From positions 1-42,333 of the forward strand of contig JAAFHW010000017.1 in assembly GCA_013298525.1 (NCBI GenBank): a stretch of DNA of 42,333 nt, written 5' to 3'. Within the stretch, counting starts at the first letter, position 1, and each line of letters opens with the position of its first letter. The translations under genes and the position numbers were made by a program. Below the pieces are notes generated by a model. That model saw only the letters and a program-made list of their open reading frames with translations, did not search any database and had not been told where the DNA came from. Below, in pieces: positions 6,417 to 15,064 of this stretch. The stretch is from Flavobacteriia bacterium. Lineage in GTDB: Bacteria > Bacteroidota > Bacteroidia > Flavobacteriales > Flavobacteriaceae.

Positions 6417-8471
6417 TTATTGAAAATCAGCATCGGTTACACCTTCGTTGATTTTAACATCAGAAATTTTGATATCAATTTCTCTACCTTGAGACATTAT
6501 GATATTGTGAGGTACTTTAATTCCTTTAACATCTTTATAGTCATTGAAAGTAATTGTAGAAGTCATTTTTTGACCATTTCTTTCAGATGTTGTTGATGAT
6601 AAAAGTTTTAAACCTGTTTTTACATCATAGTAAATAGTTGTTTTACCATTTTTGATAGCATAAGCATCAACTCCATTTATTGATTCTATTCCGTCTACAA
6701 CAACGTCAGCTTTTTTAGCTAATGCTAATTCTTCGAATGTTGTTGCTAAAGGTTTTTTCTCAGCAAATTCTTCTGGAGTTAAATCTTTCTTTTGACCTTG
6801 AGAAGAAGTATATCCGCTTGTATCTCCTATAACTTGTTTAGAAAGTTCCATCATTCCAACTAATTCTAGTTTAGATAATGTTTTTCCTTTCACATCTTTT
6901 TTCACAACATAAGATAATGGCGCTGGTGCACCTTCAATTTCTGAAGAACCAGTTAAGAAAATAGTTTTTACCGCTGCAACAGCTTTATCTCCACCAATAG
7001 CTTTGATATAATTATCCATAACTGTTTTCACTGTAACTCCAGCAGGAGTAGGCTTTTTCATAGCTGGTTTCTCTGTTGGATTTCCAAATTTATCAAAATA
7101 GAACATTGGAATTTTCAATCGTTCTAAACCAGGAATAACTTCTGAACCTTTACCTGTAACAATAATTCTTAAATTATCTTCAAGAACATATTTATTCATA
7201 ACTCTTGTAACATCGTCAGCAGTTACAGCTTGAATGTTTTTGATATAGTTTTCATAGAAATCTGCAGGTAAACCTTCTGTTTCAATGTTTAATGCATAAC
7301 GAGCTACTGTTTGAGGTTTTTCAACTTGCATTACAAATCTTCCAACATATCCAGCTTTTACATCGTTTAATGTTTGCTCTGAAACTTTTTCTGTTCTAAT
7401 TCTTTTAATTTCTTTTAAGAATTCAACAACAGCACTATCAGTAACAGCGTTTCTCACTTGTGAGTTAGCTTTAAATTTACTAGCCATGTATTTACTTGAA
7501 CCTACATTAGAACGAGCGCCATAAGTCCAACCATGAGCTTCACGTAAGTTCATGTTTAAATAACTATTAAAATCTCCACCTAAAACTTGATTTGCAACAA
7601 TAACTGGAAAGAAATCAGGGTCAGATAATTTTAAATTTACAGTGTTCACTAAAGAAATTTCAGATTGAACTGCATTTGGCATATCCACAAAGTTAATTTG
7701 TGTGTATTGAACGTTACTTGGGGTGTTGTAAGTAATTTGAGGTGCTTTAGCTTTAACCCAAGAACCAAAAAGTTTTTCAACTAATTTCTTAGTGTCTTTA
7801 AATTTAACATCACCAATAACTACTAAATAAGCCTTTTCAGGAACAAAATAAGTACTATAGTTAGTTTTTACGTCTGATAAAGAAACATTGTTGATAGTTT
7901 GCTCTGTTAGATATTCACCAGCTGGATTGTTTTTTCCGTAAACCAATACGTTTTCAACTCTTCCGGCAACAGCAGGAACACTTTTTTCTTGTGTTTTTAA
8001 ACCCTCAATAAGTTTTTCTTTTTCTTTATCAAATTCTTCTTGAGTAAAGTTTGGGTTTAATGCACCATCAGCCATTAATTCTAAAATTCTTTTTGAATAT
8101 TTAGATAATCCGCTTGCAAATGCACCATTTGTACTAAAGTTTATATCAGCACCTAAGAAATCTACTTCTTCATTGAAAGCATCTTTGCTGATAGTCTTAG
8201 AACCATTTCCAATTAATGAACCTGTTAATTCATCTACACCTTTTTTATCGCCTTCTGCATAAGGAGCATTGTCGATAGAAAGGTTGAATGAAACTCTAGG
8301 TAATTTATGATCTTCAACAACCAAAACTTTCAATCCGTTTGGTAAAACAAATGAAACTGGTTTTTTAATATTAATAGTAGGAGCTGGTCCTGGTTTCGGC
8401 TGTGATCTGTCTTGTGCTTGCATAGTGATAGTTAAAAACAAGCTTGATAATATGATTAGTGATTTTCTCAT
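6417..8471 (-). CDS. M16-family peptidase partner subunit lacking the zinc motif, with C-terminal extra domain
   Basis: A 684-residue secreted protein with signal MRKSLIILSSLFLTITMQAQ. The M16 fold occupies about residues 30-445. Where an active M16 peptidase has HxxEH this protein has GVDELTGSLIGNG, so the zinc ligands are absent. It keeps the Arg/Tyr region of the partner half, FNSYLNMNLREAHGWTYGAR. It is therefore the substrate-binding, non-catalytic half of an M16B heterodimer whose active half is the gene 12 bases upstream. Residues about 450-684 form an additional beta-rich domain, with NGKTTIYYDVKTGLKLLSS and KGIKVPHNIIMSQG, resembling LolA/LolB-type lipoprotein carriers by pattern; that assignment is tentative. 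The products probably act in the periplasm on peptides. Confidence 0.88.
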   Translation of the reverse strand: MRKSLIILSSLFLTITMQAQDRSQPKPGPAPTINIKKPVSFVLPNGLKVLVVEDHKLPRVSFNLSIDNAPYAEGDKKGVDELTGSLIGNGSKTISKDAFNEEVDFLGADINFSTNGAFASGLSKYSKRILELMADGALNPNFTQEEFDKEKEKLIEGLKTQEKSVPAVAGRVENVLVYGKNNPAGEYLTEQTINNVSLSDVKTNYSTYFVPEKAYLVVIGDVKFKDTKKLVEKLFGSWVKAKAPQITYNTPSNVQYTQINFVDMPNAVQSEISLVNTVNLKLSDPDFFPVIVANQVLGGDFNSYLNMNLREAHGWTYGARSNVGSSKYMASKFKANSQVRNAVTDSAVVEFLKEIKRIRTEKVSEQTLNDVKAGYVGRFVMQVEKPQTVARYALNIETEGLPADFYENYIKNIQAVTADDVTRVMNKYVLEDNLRIIVTGKGSEVIPGLERLKIPMFYFDKFGNPTEKPAMKKPTPAGVTVKTVMDNYIKAIGGDKAVAAVKTIFLTGSSEIEGAPAPLSYVVKKDVKGKTLSKLELVGMMELSKQVIGDTSGYTSSQGQKKDLTPEEFAEKKPLATTFEELALAKKADVVVDGIESINGVDAYAIKNGKTTIYYDVKTGLKLLSSTTSERNGQKMTSTITFNDYKDVKGIKVPHNIIMSQGREIDIKISDVKINEGVTDADFQ

Positions 8472-8483
8472 TTTCGTATAAGT

Positions 8484-9812
8484 TTATTTATTTTCAGCTT
8501 TGTCTTTTGCAGGAACATAATCTAAAATCAATCTTTGATTTGGATTCAAATATTTCTTAGCAATATCTCTAATTTCTTCACGAGTAATTGAACGATAAAT
8601 TTCAATTTCTGTATTGATTAAATTAATATCGCCATACAACATATAATATGTAGCTAAATTTTCAGCAACACCTTCAACGCTTGAATTTCCGTTTACGTAG
8701 TTATTTTCGTATTTGTTTTTCAATTTCAACAAATCATTTTCAGAAATTAACTCTGTTTGAAGTTTTACAATTTCTTCATCAGCTTCTTTAATTAAATCAG
8801 CAGATGTAAACTCACCTTGAGGAATTCCGATAATCATATAAGAACTATAGTCCTCTTGGCTATAATTGAATGAACTTAATTGAAGAGCCATTTTCTTTTC
8901 ATCAACGATTTTTTTGTACAATCTTGAACTTTTTCCATCGCTCAATAAAGTAGAAATCATATCTAACACTCTTGCATCTCTAGTTTTCATTGATGGTGTT
9001 CTATAGGCAGCAACCACCATTGGTTTTTGAATATTCGGATCTTCATATCTAGCATTTATTTGTTGTGTAATTGGTTCTTCAACAAATGTTTGCTTAACTG
9101 GTTTTTCACCAGCAGGAATTGGTCCAAAATATTTTTGAATCCATTCTTTAGTTTTTGCAATATCTAATTGACCCGCAACTACTAATACAGCATTTTTAGG
9201 AGCATAGAATTTTTTGTTAAACGCTTGAAATTCTTCTAAAGTTGCTGCATCTAAATGTTCCATAGAACCAATAGTTGCCCAACGATAAGGATGATTTTTG
9301 AATAAATTCTTTTTAACTTGAGCTATCCAACTACCATAAGGTTGGTTGTCAACTCTAAGACGTTTCTCTTCTTTTACAACTTCATTTTGAGTGTCAACAC
9401 CAATTTGGTTGATAACAGGATGCATTAATCGCTCTGATTCCATCCATAAACCTAATTCTAAATTGTTTGATGGAAAAACTTCAAAATAGTAAGTTCTATC
9501 ATCAGAAGTGTTAGCGTTGTTTGTTCCACCATTTCCTGTTACAATTTTGAACCACTCTCCTCTTTTGATGTTTTCAGTTCCTTCAAATAATAAATGTTCA
9601 AAAAAGTGAGCAAAACCTGTTCTTTCAGGATTTTCATCTTTTGAACCAACGTGGTACATAACCGAAGTTATAACAACAGGTGCGGATTGATCGTTGTGTA
9701 AAACAACATGCATTCCATTGGCTAAGTCATATTCCTCAAAAGCAACCTTTTGGGCATGAGCTGTTCCTCCAAGCATAAGCACTGAACTTAAAGCGATTAA
9801 AGATTTTTTCAT
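8484..9812 (-). CDS. M16-family zinc peptidase, catalytic subunit
   Basis: A 442-residue secreted metallopeptidase of the pitrilysin/insulinase family. The signal peptide MKKSLIALSSVLMLGGTAHA ends in AHA-Q. The zinc motif HFFEHLLFEG (HxxEH) is near residue 68, and the third ligand Glu is in NEVVKEEKRLR downstream. The C-terminal half holds the usual LLSDGKSSRLYKKIV block. Length fits the M16B subfamily, which works as a dimer with a non-catalytic partner, encoded next door in the same operon. The start at 9812 is chosen over an in-frame ATG at 9845 because the signal peptide begins exactly there. Likely role is breakdown of peptides in the periplasm. Confidence 0.93.
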   Translation of the reverse strand: MKKSLIALSSVLMLGGTAHAQKVAFEEYDLANGMHVVLHNDQSAPVVITSVMYHVGSKDENPERTGFAHFFEHLLFEGTENIKRGEWFKIVTGNGGTNNANTSDDRTYYFEVFPSNNLELGLWMESERLMHPVINQIGVDTQNEVVKEEKRLRVDNQPYGSWIAQVKKNLFKNHPYRWATIGSMEHLDAATLEEFQAFNKKFYAPKNAVLVVAGQLDIAKTKEWIQKYFGPIPAGEKPVKQTFVEEPITQQINARYEDPNIQKPMVVAAYRTPSMKTRDARVLDMISTLLSDGKSSRLYKKIVDEKKMALQLSSFNYSQEDYSSYMIIGIPQGEFTSADLIKEADEEIVKLQTELISENDLLKLKNKYENNYVNGNSSVEGVAENLATYYMLYGDINLINTEIEIYRSITREEIRDIAKKYLNPNQRLILDYVPAKDKAENK

Positions 9813-9874
9813 AAAAACTATTATAAATTTTAGTTGATAGTACAATTAGTATAATAATTGCAATTTCTGTTACA

Positions 9875-9882
9875 CAAAAATA
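9875..9882 (-). promoter_or_regulatory. -7 element for the M16 peptidase operon
   Basis: TATTTTTG on the minus strand matches TAnnTTTG, 62 bases in front of the start at 9812. No clear TTG lies at the right distance. Confidence 0.45.
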
Positions 9883-9975
9883 GATTTTTTTATGGCTACT
9901 TAAAAAAGTATTTAACTTTAAATTTCAAAATATATAATCAATTGATTTATAAGTGAAAACTTTTTTAAAAATGGG

Positions 9976-10005
9976 TTGTATGAGAAATATTTATTTGTAT
10001 ATTTG
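9976..10005 (+). promoter_or_regulatory. Promoter for rplU-rpmA
   Basis: TTG (9976-9978), exactly 19 bases, then TATATTTG (9998-10005): a textbook Bacteroidota promoter, leaving a leader of about 30 bases before the rplU ATG. Confidence 0.88.
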
Positions 10006-10037
10006 CAACCTTAAAAAAATTAACTAAACAATTTGTT

Positions 10038-10733
10038 ATGTACGCAATCGTAGAGATAGCAGGGCAACAATTTAAAGTAAGCAAAGACTTAAAGGTTTAT
10101 GTTCACCGTTTGGCTAGTGAAGAAGGTTCAAAAGTTTCTTTTGACAAAGTTCTTTTATTAGACGATAATGGAAATGTAACTTTAGGCGCCCCAGCTATAG
10201 AAGGTGCTTCTGTTGAAGCAAAAGTGTTACAACACTTAAAAGGTGATAAAGTAATTATCTTCAAAAAGAAAAGAAGAAAAGGTTACAAGAAAAGAAATGG
10301 TCACCGTCAGTATTTAACTCAAATCCTTATTGAAGGAATTGTTGCAACAGGTGCTAAAAAAGCGGCTCCAAAAGCAGAAAAAGTTGAAGCTCCAAAAGCT
10401 GAGAAAGCTCCAAAAGCAGAAAAACTTGTAGAAGCTGTTGAAGAAAAAGCTCCAAAAGCTCCAAAAGCAAAAAAATCAGGTGATGATTTAGTAATCATTG
10501 AAGGAATTGGTCCAAAAGCTGCTGAAGCATTAGTTGCTGCTGGAATCGATACATTTGCAAAATTAGCTGCTGCTTCTGCTGAAGAAGTTAAAGCAATTTT
10601 AGATGCATCTACTTCAAAAGTACAACATTTAGATCCAACTACTTGGGCTCAACAAGCACAATTAGCTGCTGATGGTAAAATGGATGAATTAAAAAAATTA
10701 CAAGATGAATTAAACGGTGGTAAAGCTGTTTAA
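10038..10733 (+). CDS. rplU: 50S ribosomal protein bL21 with C-terminal helix-hairpin-helix extension
   Basis: The first roughly 103 residues are a standard bL21: [18 protein letters not shown] at the start, [17 protein letters not shown] as the rRNA-binding basic patch, and a final beta strand [10 protein letters not shown] low-complexity linker of Ala, Pro, Lys and Glu (APKAEK repeats, about 108-148) leads to a 75-residue extra domain containing [20 protein letters not shown], a helix-hairpin-helix type motif. Most bacteria have a bL21 of about 103 residues, so this protein is more than twice the usual length. The extension is in frame with matching codon use and no internal stop, and I believe it occurs in other Bacteroidota, so it is not an error. 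It heads the rplU-rpmA operon. Confidence 0.95.
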   Translation: MYAIVEIAGQQFKVSKDLKVYVHRLASEEGSKVSFDKVLLLDDNGNVTLGAPAIEGASVEAKVLQHLKGDKVIIFKKKRRKGYKKRNGHRQYLTQILIEGIVATGAKKAAPKAEKVEAPKAEKAPKAEKLVEAVEEKAPKAPKAKKSGDDLVIIEGIGPKAAEALVAAGIDTFAKLAAASAEEVKAILDASTSKVQHLDPTTWAQQAQLAADGKMDELKKLQDELNGGKAV

Positions 10734-10765
10734 TTTTAGTATTAACTTATAAAAACCAATACATC

Positions 10766-11026
10766 ATGGCTCACAAGAAAGGTGTCGGTAGTTCGAAGAA
10801 TGGTAGAGAATCACATTCAAAACGTTTAGGCGTTAAGATATATGGTGGTCAGGCTGCAATTGCTGGAAACATTATCGTAAGACAAAGAGGTTCTAAACAC
10901 AATCCAGGTGAAAATGTTTACATGGGTAACGATCATACTTTACATGCTAAAGTTGATGGTATTGTGAAATTTCAGAAAAAAGCAGACGATAAGTCTTTTG
11001 TTTCTGTAATTCCTTTTGAAGCATAA
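10766..11026 (+). CDS. rpmA: 50S ribosomal protein bL27
   Basis: An 86-residue bL27 starting [20 protein letters not shown], with the conserved [20 protein letters not shown] block. The N-terminal tail of bL27 reaches the peptidyl transferase centre of the 50S subunit. The AHKKG start matches the mature form seen in most Gram-negative bacteria, so no N-terminal cleavable extension of the Firmicutes type is present. The gene follows rplU by 32 bases in the usual rplU-rpmA order and is closed by a strong terminator. Confidence 0.98.
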   Translation: MAHKKGVGSSKNGRESHSKRLGVKIYGGQAAIAGNIIVRQRGSKHNPGENVYMGNDHTLHAKVDGIVKFQKKADDKSFVSVIPFEA

Positions 11027-11047
11027 TCTAAATTATTTTAGATAATT

Positions 11048-11077
11048 AAAAACCCGTTCACAACTGAACGGGTTTTT
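11048..11077 (+). terminator. Terminator of rplU-rpmA
   Basis: AAAAACCCGTTCA (11048-11060) pairs with TGAACGGGTTTTT (11065-11077) around a 4-base loop and runs into a T-tract. Confidence 0.9.
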
Positions 11078-11103
11078 TTGTATATCAAATTTTGGTTAAC
11101 AAA

Positions 11104-11131
11104 AAAACCATCCAAATAAATGAATGGTTTT
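11104..11131 (-). terminator. Terminator of accB-accC
   Basis: AAAACCAT (11124-11131 read on the minus strand) pairs with ATGGTTTT (11104-11111), followed by further T residues on that strand. It lies 25 bases past the accC stop. Confidence 0.75.
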
Positions 11132-11155
11132 CAATCTGTATTGTTTGAAATTCTA

Positions 11156-12502
11156 TTATTCTAAGTCTTTCATTTTGAAGGATTCCATAAATGCTGTAGT
11201 GTAATTTCCTGCAACATAATCTGGTTCATCCATCAATTGTCTATGAAAAGGAATAGTTGTTTTAATTCCTTCAATATAAAACTCATCTAAAGCACGTTTC
11301 ATCTTATTGATAGCTTCTTCACGTGTTTGCGCTGTTGTAATCAACTTTGCAATCATAGAGTCATAATTTGGTGGAATTGTATATCCAGCATAAACGTGAG
11401 TATCTAAACGTACACCATGTCCGCCTGGTGAATGCAATACTGTGATTTTTCCTGGTGAAGGACGGAAATCATTATATGGATCTTCGGCGTTAATACGACA
11501 TTCTATTGAATGCAATTGTGGTAAATAGTTTTTTCCAGAAATTGGCACTCCTGCAGCTACAAGAATTTGCTCACGAATTAAATCATAATCAATTACTTGC
11601 TCTGTAATAGGGTGTTCTACTTGGATACGAGTATTCATTTCCATGAAGTAGAAATTTCTGTGTTTATCTACAAGAAACTCAACTGTTCCTGCGCCTTCAT
11701 ATTTAATATATTCTGCAGCTTTTACCGCAGCTTCTCCCATTTTATGACGTAATTCATCCGTCATGAATGGTGAAGGAGTTTCTTCAGTTAATTTTTGATG
11801 ACGTCTTTGAACAGAGCAATCTCTTTCTGAAAGATGGCAAGCTTTTCCATAAGAATCTCCAACAACTTGAATTTCGATATGACGTGGTTCTTCAATAAGT
11901 TTCTCCATATACATACCATCATTTCCAAATGCTGCTGCTGCTTCTTGACGAGCACTTTCCCATGCTTTTAGTAAATCTTCTTCTTTCCAAATAGCACGCA
12001 TTCCTTTTCCACCACCACCAGCAGTTGCTTTCATCATAACAGGATAACCTATTTCTTTAGCAACTTTTAGAGCATCTTCAAAAGAATCTAGAATTCCCTC
12101 AGAACCAGGCACACATGGAACTCCTGCTTCAATCATAGTAGATTTTGCAGTAGCTTTATCTCCCATCTTGTCAATCATTTCTGGCGAAGCACCGATGAAT
12201 TTAATTCCATGTTCTTGACAGATTTTAGAAAATTTAGCATTTTCAGACAAGAAACCATATCCTGGGTGAATTGCATCTGCATTAGTAATTTCGGCAGCTG
12301 CAATGATATTCGACATTTTCAAGTAAGATAAATTACTTGGTGGCGGACCAATGCAAACAGCTTCGTCTGCAAATTTCACGTGTAAACTTTCAGCATCAGC
12401 TGTTGAATAAACGGCCACGGTCTTTATACCCATTTCTCTACAAGTTCTAATTACACGAAGTGCAATCTCTCCTCTATTGGCAATTAATATTTTTTTAAAC
12501 AT
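11156..12502 (-). CDS. accC: Acetyl-CoA carboxylase, biotin carboxylase subunit
   Basis: A 448-residue biotin carboxylase, which uses ATP and bicarbonate to carboxylate biotin on AccB in the first step of malonyl-CoA synthesis. Domains in order: the N-terminal domain from [19 protein letters not shown], the ATP-grasp domain with the glycine loop [15 protein letters not shown] and the catalytic region [20 protein letters not shown], then the C-terminal domain with the [19 protein letters not shown] block. Length is normal. The start at 12502 is chosen because family members begin [14 protein letters not shown]; the in-frame ATG 42 bases upstream adds no conserved sequence. It follows accB on the same strand. 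Confidence 0.97.
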   Translation of the reverse strand: MFKKILIANRGEIALRVIRTCREMGIKTVAVYSTADAESLHVKFADEAVCIGPPPSNLSYLKMSNIIAAAEITNADAIHPGYGFLSENAKFSKICQEHGIKFIGASPEMIDKMGDKATAKSTMIEAGVPCVPGSEGILDSFEDALKVAKEIGYPVMMKATAGGGGKGMRAIWKEEDLLKAWESARQEAAAAFGNDGMYMEKLIEEPRHIEIQVVGDSYGKACHLSERDCSVQRRHQKLTEETPSPFMTDELRHKMGEAAVKAAEYIKYEGAGTVEFLVDKHRNFYFMEMNTRIQVEHPITEQVIDYDLIREQILVAAGVPISGKNYLPQLHSIECRINAEDPYNDFRPSPGKITVLHSPGGHGVRLDTHVYAGYTIPPNYDSMIAKLITTAQTREEAINKMKRALDEFYIEGIKTTIPFHRQLMDEPDYVAGNYTTAFMESFKMKDLE

Positions 12503-12595
12503 CTTATTTTTTTTAAAATTCAAAAAACAAATCCCAAACTCCAATTCCTAAGAAATAAACTTGGGATTTGGAATTTAAAATATTGGAATTTAAAA

Positions 12596-13075
12596 TTATG
12601 ATGGATCTACTAAGAATAATGGTTGGTCAAATTCAACTGGAGACATATCGTCAACAAGAATTTTAACAATTTTTCCTGTGATTTCAGCTTCAATTTCATT
12701 GAACAATTTCATTGCTTCAACAACACATAAAACATCACCTTTACCTATTGAAGATCCAACTTCAACAAAAGTTGGTTTGTCTGGAGCTGGTTTTCTGTAG
12801 AATGTACCAATCATTGGTGACTTAATTGTAACATATTTTGCATTTTCATCTACTGCAGGTGCAGCAGGAGCCGCTGGTGCTGCAACTTGTTGAACTGGAG
12901 CCGATTGTTGCACAGCTTGTTGCATTGGCGCTTGTTGCACATAAGTTATATCAGGAGCATTTCCTTCCAAAGTAGTTCTGATGGTAATTTTAATATCACC
13001 AGTTTCTAATTTTACTTCAGCAACACCTGAATTAGATACAAATTTGATTAGGTTTTGAATTTCTTTTAAATCCAT
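12596..13075 (-). CDS. accB: Biotin carboxyl carrier protein of acetyl-CoA carboxylase
   Basis: A 159-residue carrier that holds biotin between the carboxylase and carboxyltransferase halves of acetyl-CoA carboxylase. It begins MDLKEIQNLIKFVSNSGVAE, the standard AccB N-terminus. A Gln/Pro/Ala-rich linker spans about 45-78, and the biotinyl domain (about 82-159) carries the biotin-acceptor motif EAMKLFNEIEAE with Lys123. The start at 13075 is preferred to an in-frame ATG 135 bases upstream, which would overlap fabH in another frame and adds nothing conserved. It lies between fabH (25 bases away) and accC (93 bases), so the three genes for fatty-acid initiation probably share a transcript. Confidence 0.95.
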   Translation of the reverse strand: MDLKEIQNLIKFVSNSGVAEVKLETGDIKITIRTTLEGNAPDITYVQQAPMQQAVQQSAPVQQVAAPAAPAAPAVDENAKYVTIKSPMIGTFYRKPAPDKPTFVEVGSSIGKGDVLCVVEAMKLFNEIEAEITGKIVKILVDDMSPVEFDQPLFLVDPS

Positions 13076-13100
13076 AATTGATTTGTTTAAGTTATAGTTT

Positions 13101-14099
13101 TTATTGTTTGTTGTATGCCCACTTAAGGTAAATTGAACCCCAAGTAAATCCGCCGCCAAAAGCAGCAAAAATAAGGTTATCTCCTTTTTTAAATTTATGT
13201 TCAAAATCACTCAACAACAAAGGTAATGTTGCTGAAGTTGTGTTTCCATATTTATGAATATTTACTAAGACTTTTTCTTCGTCAAGTTCCATTCTTGATG
13301 CAGTTGCATCGATAATTCTTTTATTAGCTTGATGTGCAATTAACCAATTTATATCCTCTTTGGTCAAATTATTACGTTGCATTATTTTATCACTAACATC
13401 AGCCATTCCAGAGACAGCATATTTGAAAACAGTTTTACCATCTTGAAAAACAAAATGTTGACTATTTTCTACCGTTTGCTTAGAAGCTGGTAAAATAGAA
13501 CCACCTGCATCAATTTTCAAATACTCTCTACCAATTCCATCAGAACGTAAAAATTCATCTTGTAGTCCAAGACCTTCATTGTTAGGTTCAAATAATACTG
13601 CTCCTCCACCATCACCAAATATGATGCAAGTAGCTCTATCGGTATAATCGATTATTGAAGACATTTTATCTGCTCCAATTAACAATACTTTTTTATATCT
13701 TCCAGATTCTATGTAGGCAGCAGCAGTTGACATTCCATAAAGGAAACTTGAACATGCAGCAGACAAATCAAAAGCAAAGGCATTAACAGCTCCAATTTGT
13801 GTAGCAACGTAAACTCCAGTCGTAGCAACTGGCATATCTGGCGTAGCTGTTGCCATAATTACCAAATCAATTTCAGCTGGATTAATATTTCCTCTTTTAA
13901 ACAAATCTTGGGCAGCTTTAATAGCTAAATAAGAAGTTCCTTTGCCTTGTTCTTTCAACAATCTTCTTTCTTTAATACCAGTTCTAGTAGTAATCCATTC
14001 GTCGTTGGTATCTACAAGAGTTTCTAATACTTGGTTAGACAGAACATAATCTGGAACATATCCACCAACAGCGGTAATTGCGGCTGTAATTTTACTCAT
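13101..14099 (-). CDS. fabH: Beta-ketoacyl-ACP synthase III
   Basis: The 332-residue enzyme condenses acetyl-CoA (or branched starters) with malonyl-ACP to begin fatty acid synthesis. The thiolase-fold triad is visible: Cys116 in AFDLSAACSSFLYG, His in LIAHQANKRI and Asn in IHKYGNTTSATLP. The N-terminal TNDEWITTRTGIKERR motif is typical of FabH. Flavobacteria make iso-branched fatty acids, so a broad starter preference is likely but cannot be read from sequence. It is separated from rpmF by a terminator, so it probably has its own promoter; I see only a near-match. A 7-bp inverted repeat (CCTCTTT 14115-14121, AAAGAGG 14137-14143) lies in its leader. Confidence 0.96.
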   Translation of the reverse strand: MSKITAAITAVGGYVPDYVLSNQVLETLVDTNDEWITTRTGIKERRLLKEQGKGTSYLAIKAAQDLFKRGNINPAEIDLVIMATATPDMPVATTGVYVATQIGAVNAFAFDLSAACSSFLYGMSTAAAYIESGRYKKVLLIGADKMSSIIDYTDRATCIIFGDGGGAVLFEPNNEGLGLQDEFLRSDGIGREYLKIDAGGSILPASKQTVENSQHFVFQDGKTVFKYAVSGMADVSDKIMQRNNLTKEDINWLIAHQANKRIIDATASRMELDEEKVLVNIHKYGNTTSATLPLLLSDFEHKFKKGDNLIFAAFGGGFTWGSIYLKWAYNKQ

Positions 14100-14194
14100 A
14101 TAGTTTATTTATAACCTCTTTATAAATCAAATTTTAAAAGAGGTGGAATTTACAAAAAAATATTTAGTTATAATCAAATTTTATAAAAAACAAA

Positions 14195-14219
14195 AAACTC
14201 TCACAGGTCGTGAGAGTTT
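14195..14219 (-). terminator. Terminator of yceD-rpmF
   Basis: AAACTCTCAC (14219-14210 on the minus strand) pairs with GTGAGAGTTT around a 5-base loop, with a T-rich tail below 14195. It separates rpmF from fabH. Confidence 0.85.
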
Positions 14220-14240
14220 AAATGTAATTTTAAAAATATA

Positions 14241-14435
14241 TTAAGCAGCAACTACTGATTTATCAATAACTACTTGACCTCTGTAATACATTTTACCTTC
14301 ATGCCAGTAAGCTCTGTGGTATAAATGTGCTTCTCCAGTTACTGGACAAGTTGCAATTGTAGCTGCAGTAGCTTTGTAATGTGTTCTTCTCTTATCTCTT
14401 CTCGTTTTGGAGATTTTTCTCTTAGGATGTGCCAT
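14241..14435 (-). CDS. rpmF: 50S ribosomal protein bL32
   Basis: A 64-residue bL32 beginning [20 protein letters not shown] and including [15 protein letters not shown]. Many bL32 proteins have four zinc-binding cysteines; only one Cys is present here, so this is the zinc-free (C-minus) form. The gene follows the YceD-like gene by 9 bases, the arrangement seen in most bacteria, and ends at a terminator before fabH. Confidence 0.97.
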   Translation of the reverse strand: MAHPKRKISKTRRDKRRTHYKATAATIATCPVTGEAHLYHRAYWHEGKMYYRGQVVIDKSVVAA

Positions 14436-14444
14436 TTTACTATA

Positions 14445-15008
14445 TTATTTATCCGTTAATAGTTGCTTTAATTTTTCCCATCTAGGGTCCGTATTTTCTT
14501 CTTTTTTACTCTCTTTTTTCTGTTCTTTTACAGATAGTTTTGTTAATTTTTCGAGGGTTTCTGTTTGCAAAGTTCCTTCTTTTATTCCAGGATGAACTCT
14601 TTTTAACGGAACAGAAAGCACAATCATTTCATAAATATATTGTGATATATCTATTTGATGCTCACCATGAGGCAAAATCAATAACTCTTCGTTATCGTTG
14701 TTAAACTCTTCTCCAAAATTAACTACTAATCTTATCTTCCCTTTTATTGGAAGGTCAAACATTTCGTTAGTTAAATCACAAGGCACATGAATTGTTCCTT
14801 TGTGTTTGAAAGAAAGCTCCAACATGGTACTTTTTTTCTCTAAAACTACATTTACTTTGATATCACAATCTTCATATTCGTGATAATCAAAACTATCAAA
14901 GAACTTTTTCTTTATTTGAAATTCAAATTGATGTTTTCCTAACTTTAATCCAATAAACGGAATTAAAAATTCATTTGTAACTTTCATCATTTCATCAATT
15001 TGTCCCAT
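14445..15008 (-). CDS. DUF177/YceD family protein (large-subunit rRNA accumulation)
   Basis: A 187-residue protein directly upstream of rpmF, the position of YceD/DUF177 in most bacteria. Sequence features supporting this are the blocks ELSFKHKGTIHVPCDLTNEM and IKGKIRLVVNFGEEF in the middle and a Lys/Glu-rich C-terminal part ending WEKLKQLLTDK. In E. coli and plants the family is required for normal levels of 23S rRNA, and the C-terminal pattern with DPRW is typical. No transmembrane or signal segment is present, so it acts in the cytoplasm. Promoter at 15032-15059. The function is taken from the family; the assignment rests on position plus pattern. Confidence 0.85.
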   Translation of the reverse strand: MGQIDEMMKVTNEFLIPFIGLKLGKHQFEFQIKKKFFDSFDYHEYEDCDIKVNVVLEKKSTMLELSFKHKGTIHVPCDLTNEMFDLPIKGKIRLVVNFGEEFNNDNEELLILPHGEHQIDISQYIYEMIVLSVPLKRVHPGIKEGTLQTETLEKLTKLSVKEQKKESKKEENTDPRWEKLKQLLTDK

Positions 15009-15031
15009 CCGAAGATTCGGGTTTGGGAGTG

Positions 15032-15059
15032 CAAAGATATAAATTTATTGTAAATCCAA
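15032..15059 (-). promoter_or_regulatory. Promoter for yceD-rpmF
   Basis: Minus strand: TTG (15059-15057), 17 bases, TATCTTTG (15039-15032), 23 bases in front of the YceD-like start. Confidence 0.75.
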
Positions 15060-15064
15060 AAGCG

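Noticed and set aside
6417..8471. M16 subunit as a decayed pseudogene because HxxEH is missing
   Set aside because: The frame is intact over 684 codons, the signal peptide and partner motif are present, and M16B pairs normally include one non-catalytic half.
13076..13210. N-terminal extension of accB
   Set aside because: It overlaps fabH in another frame, is not AccB-like, and the standard AccB start MDLKEIQNL lies at 13075.
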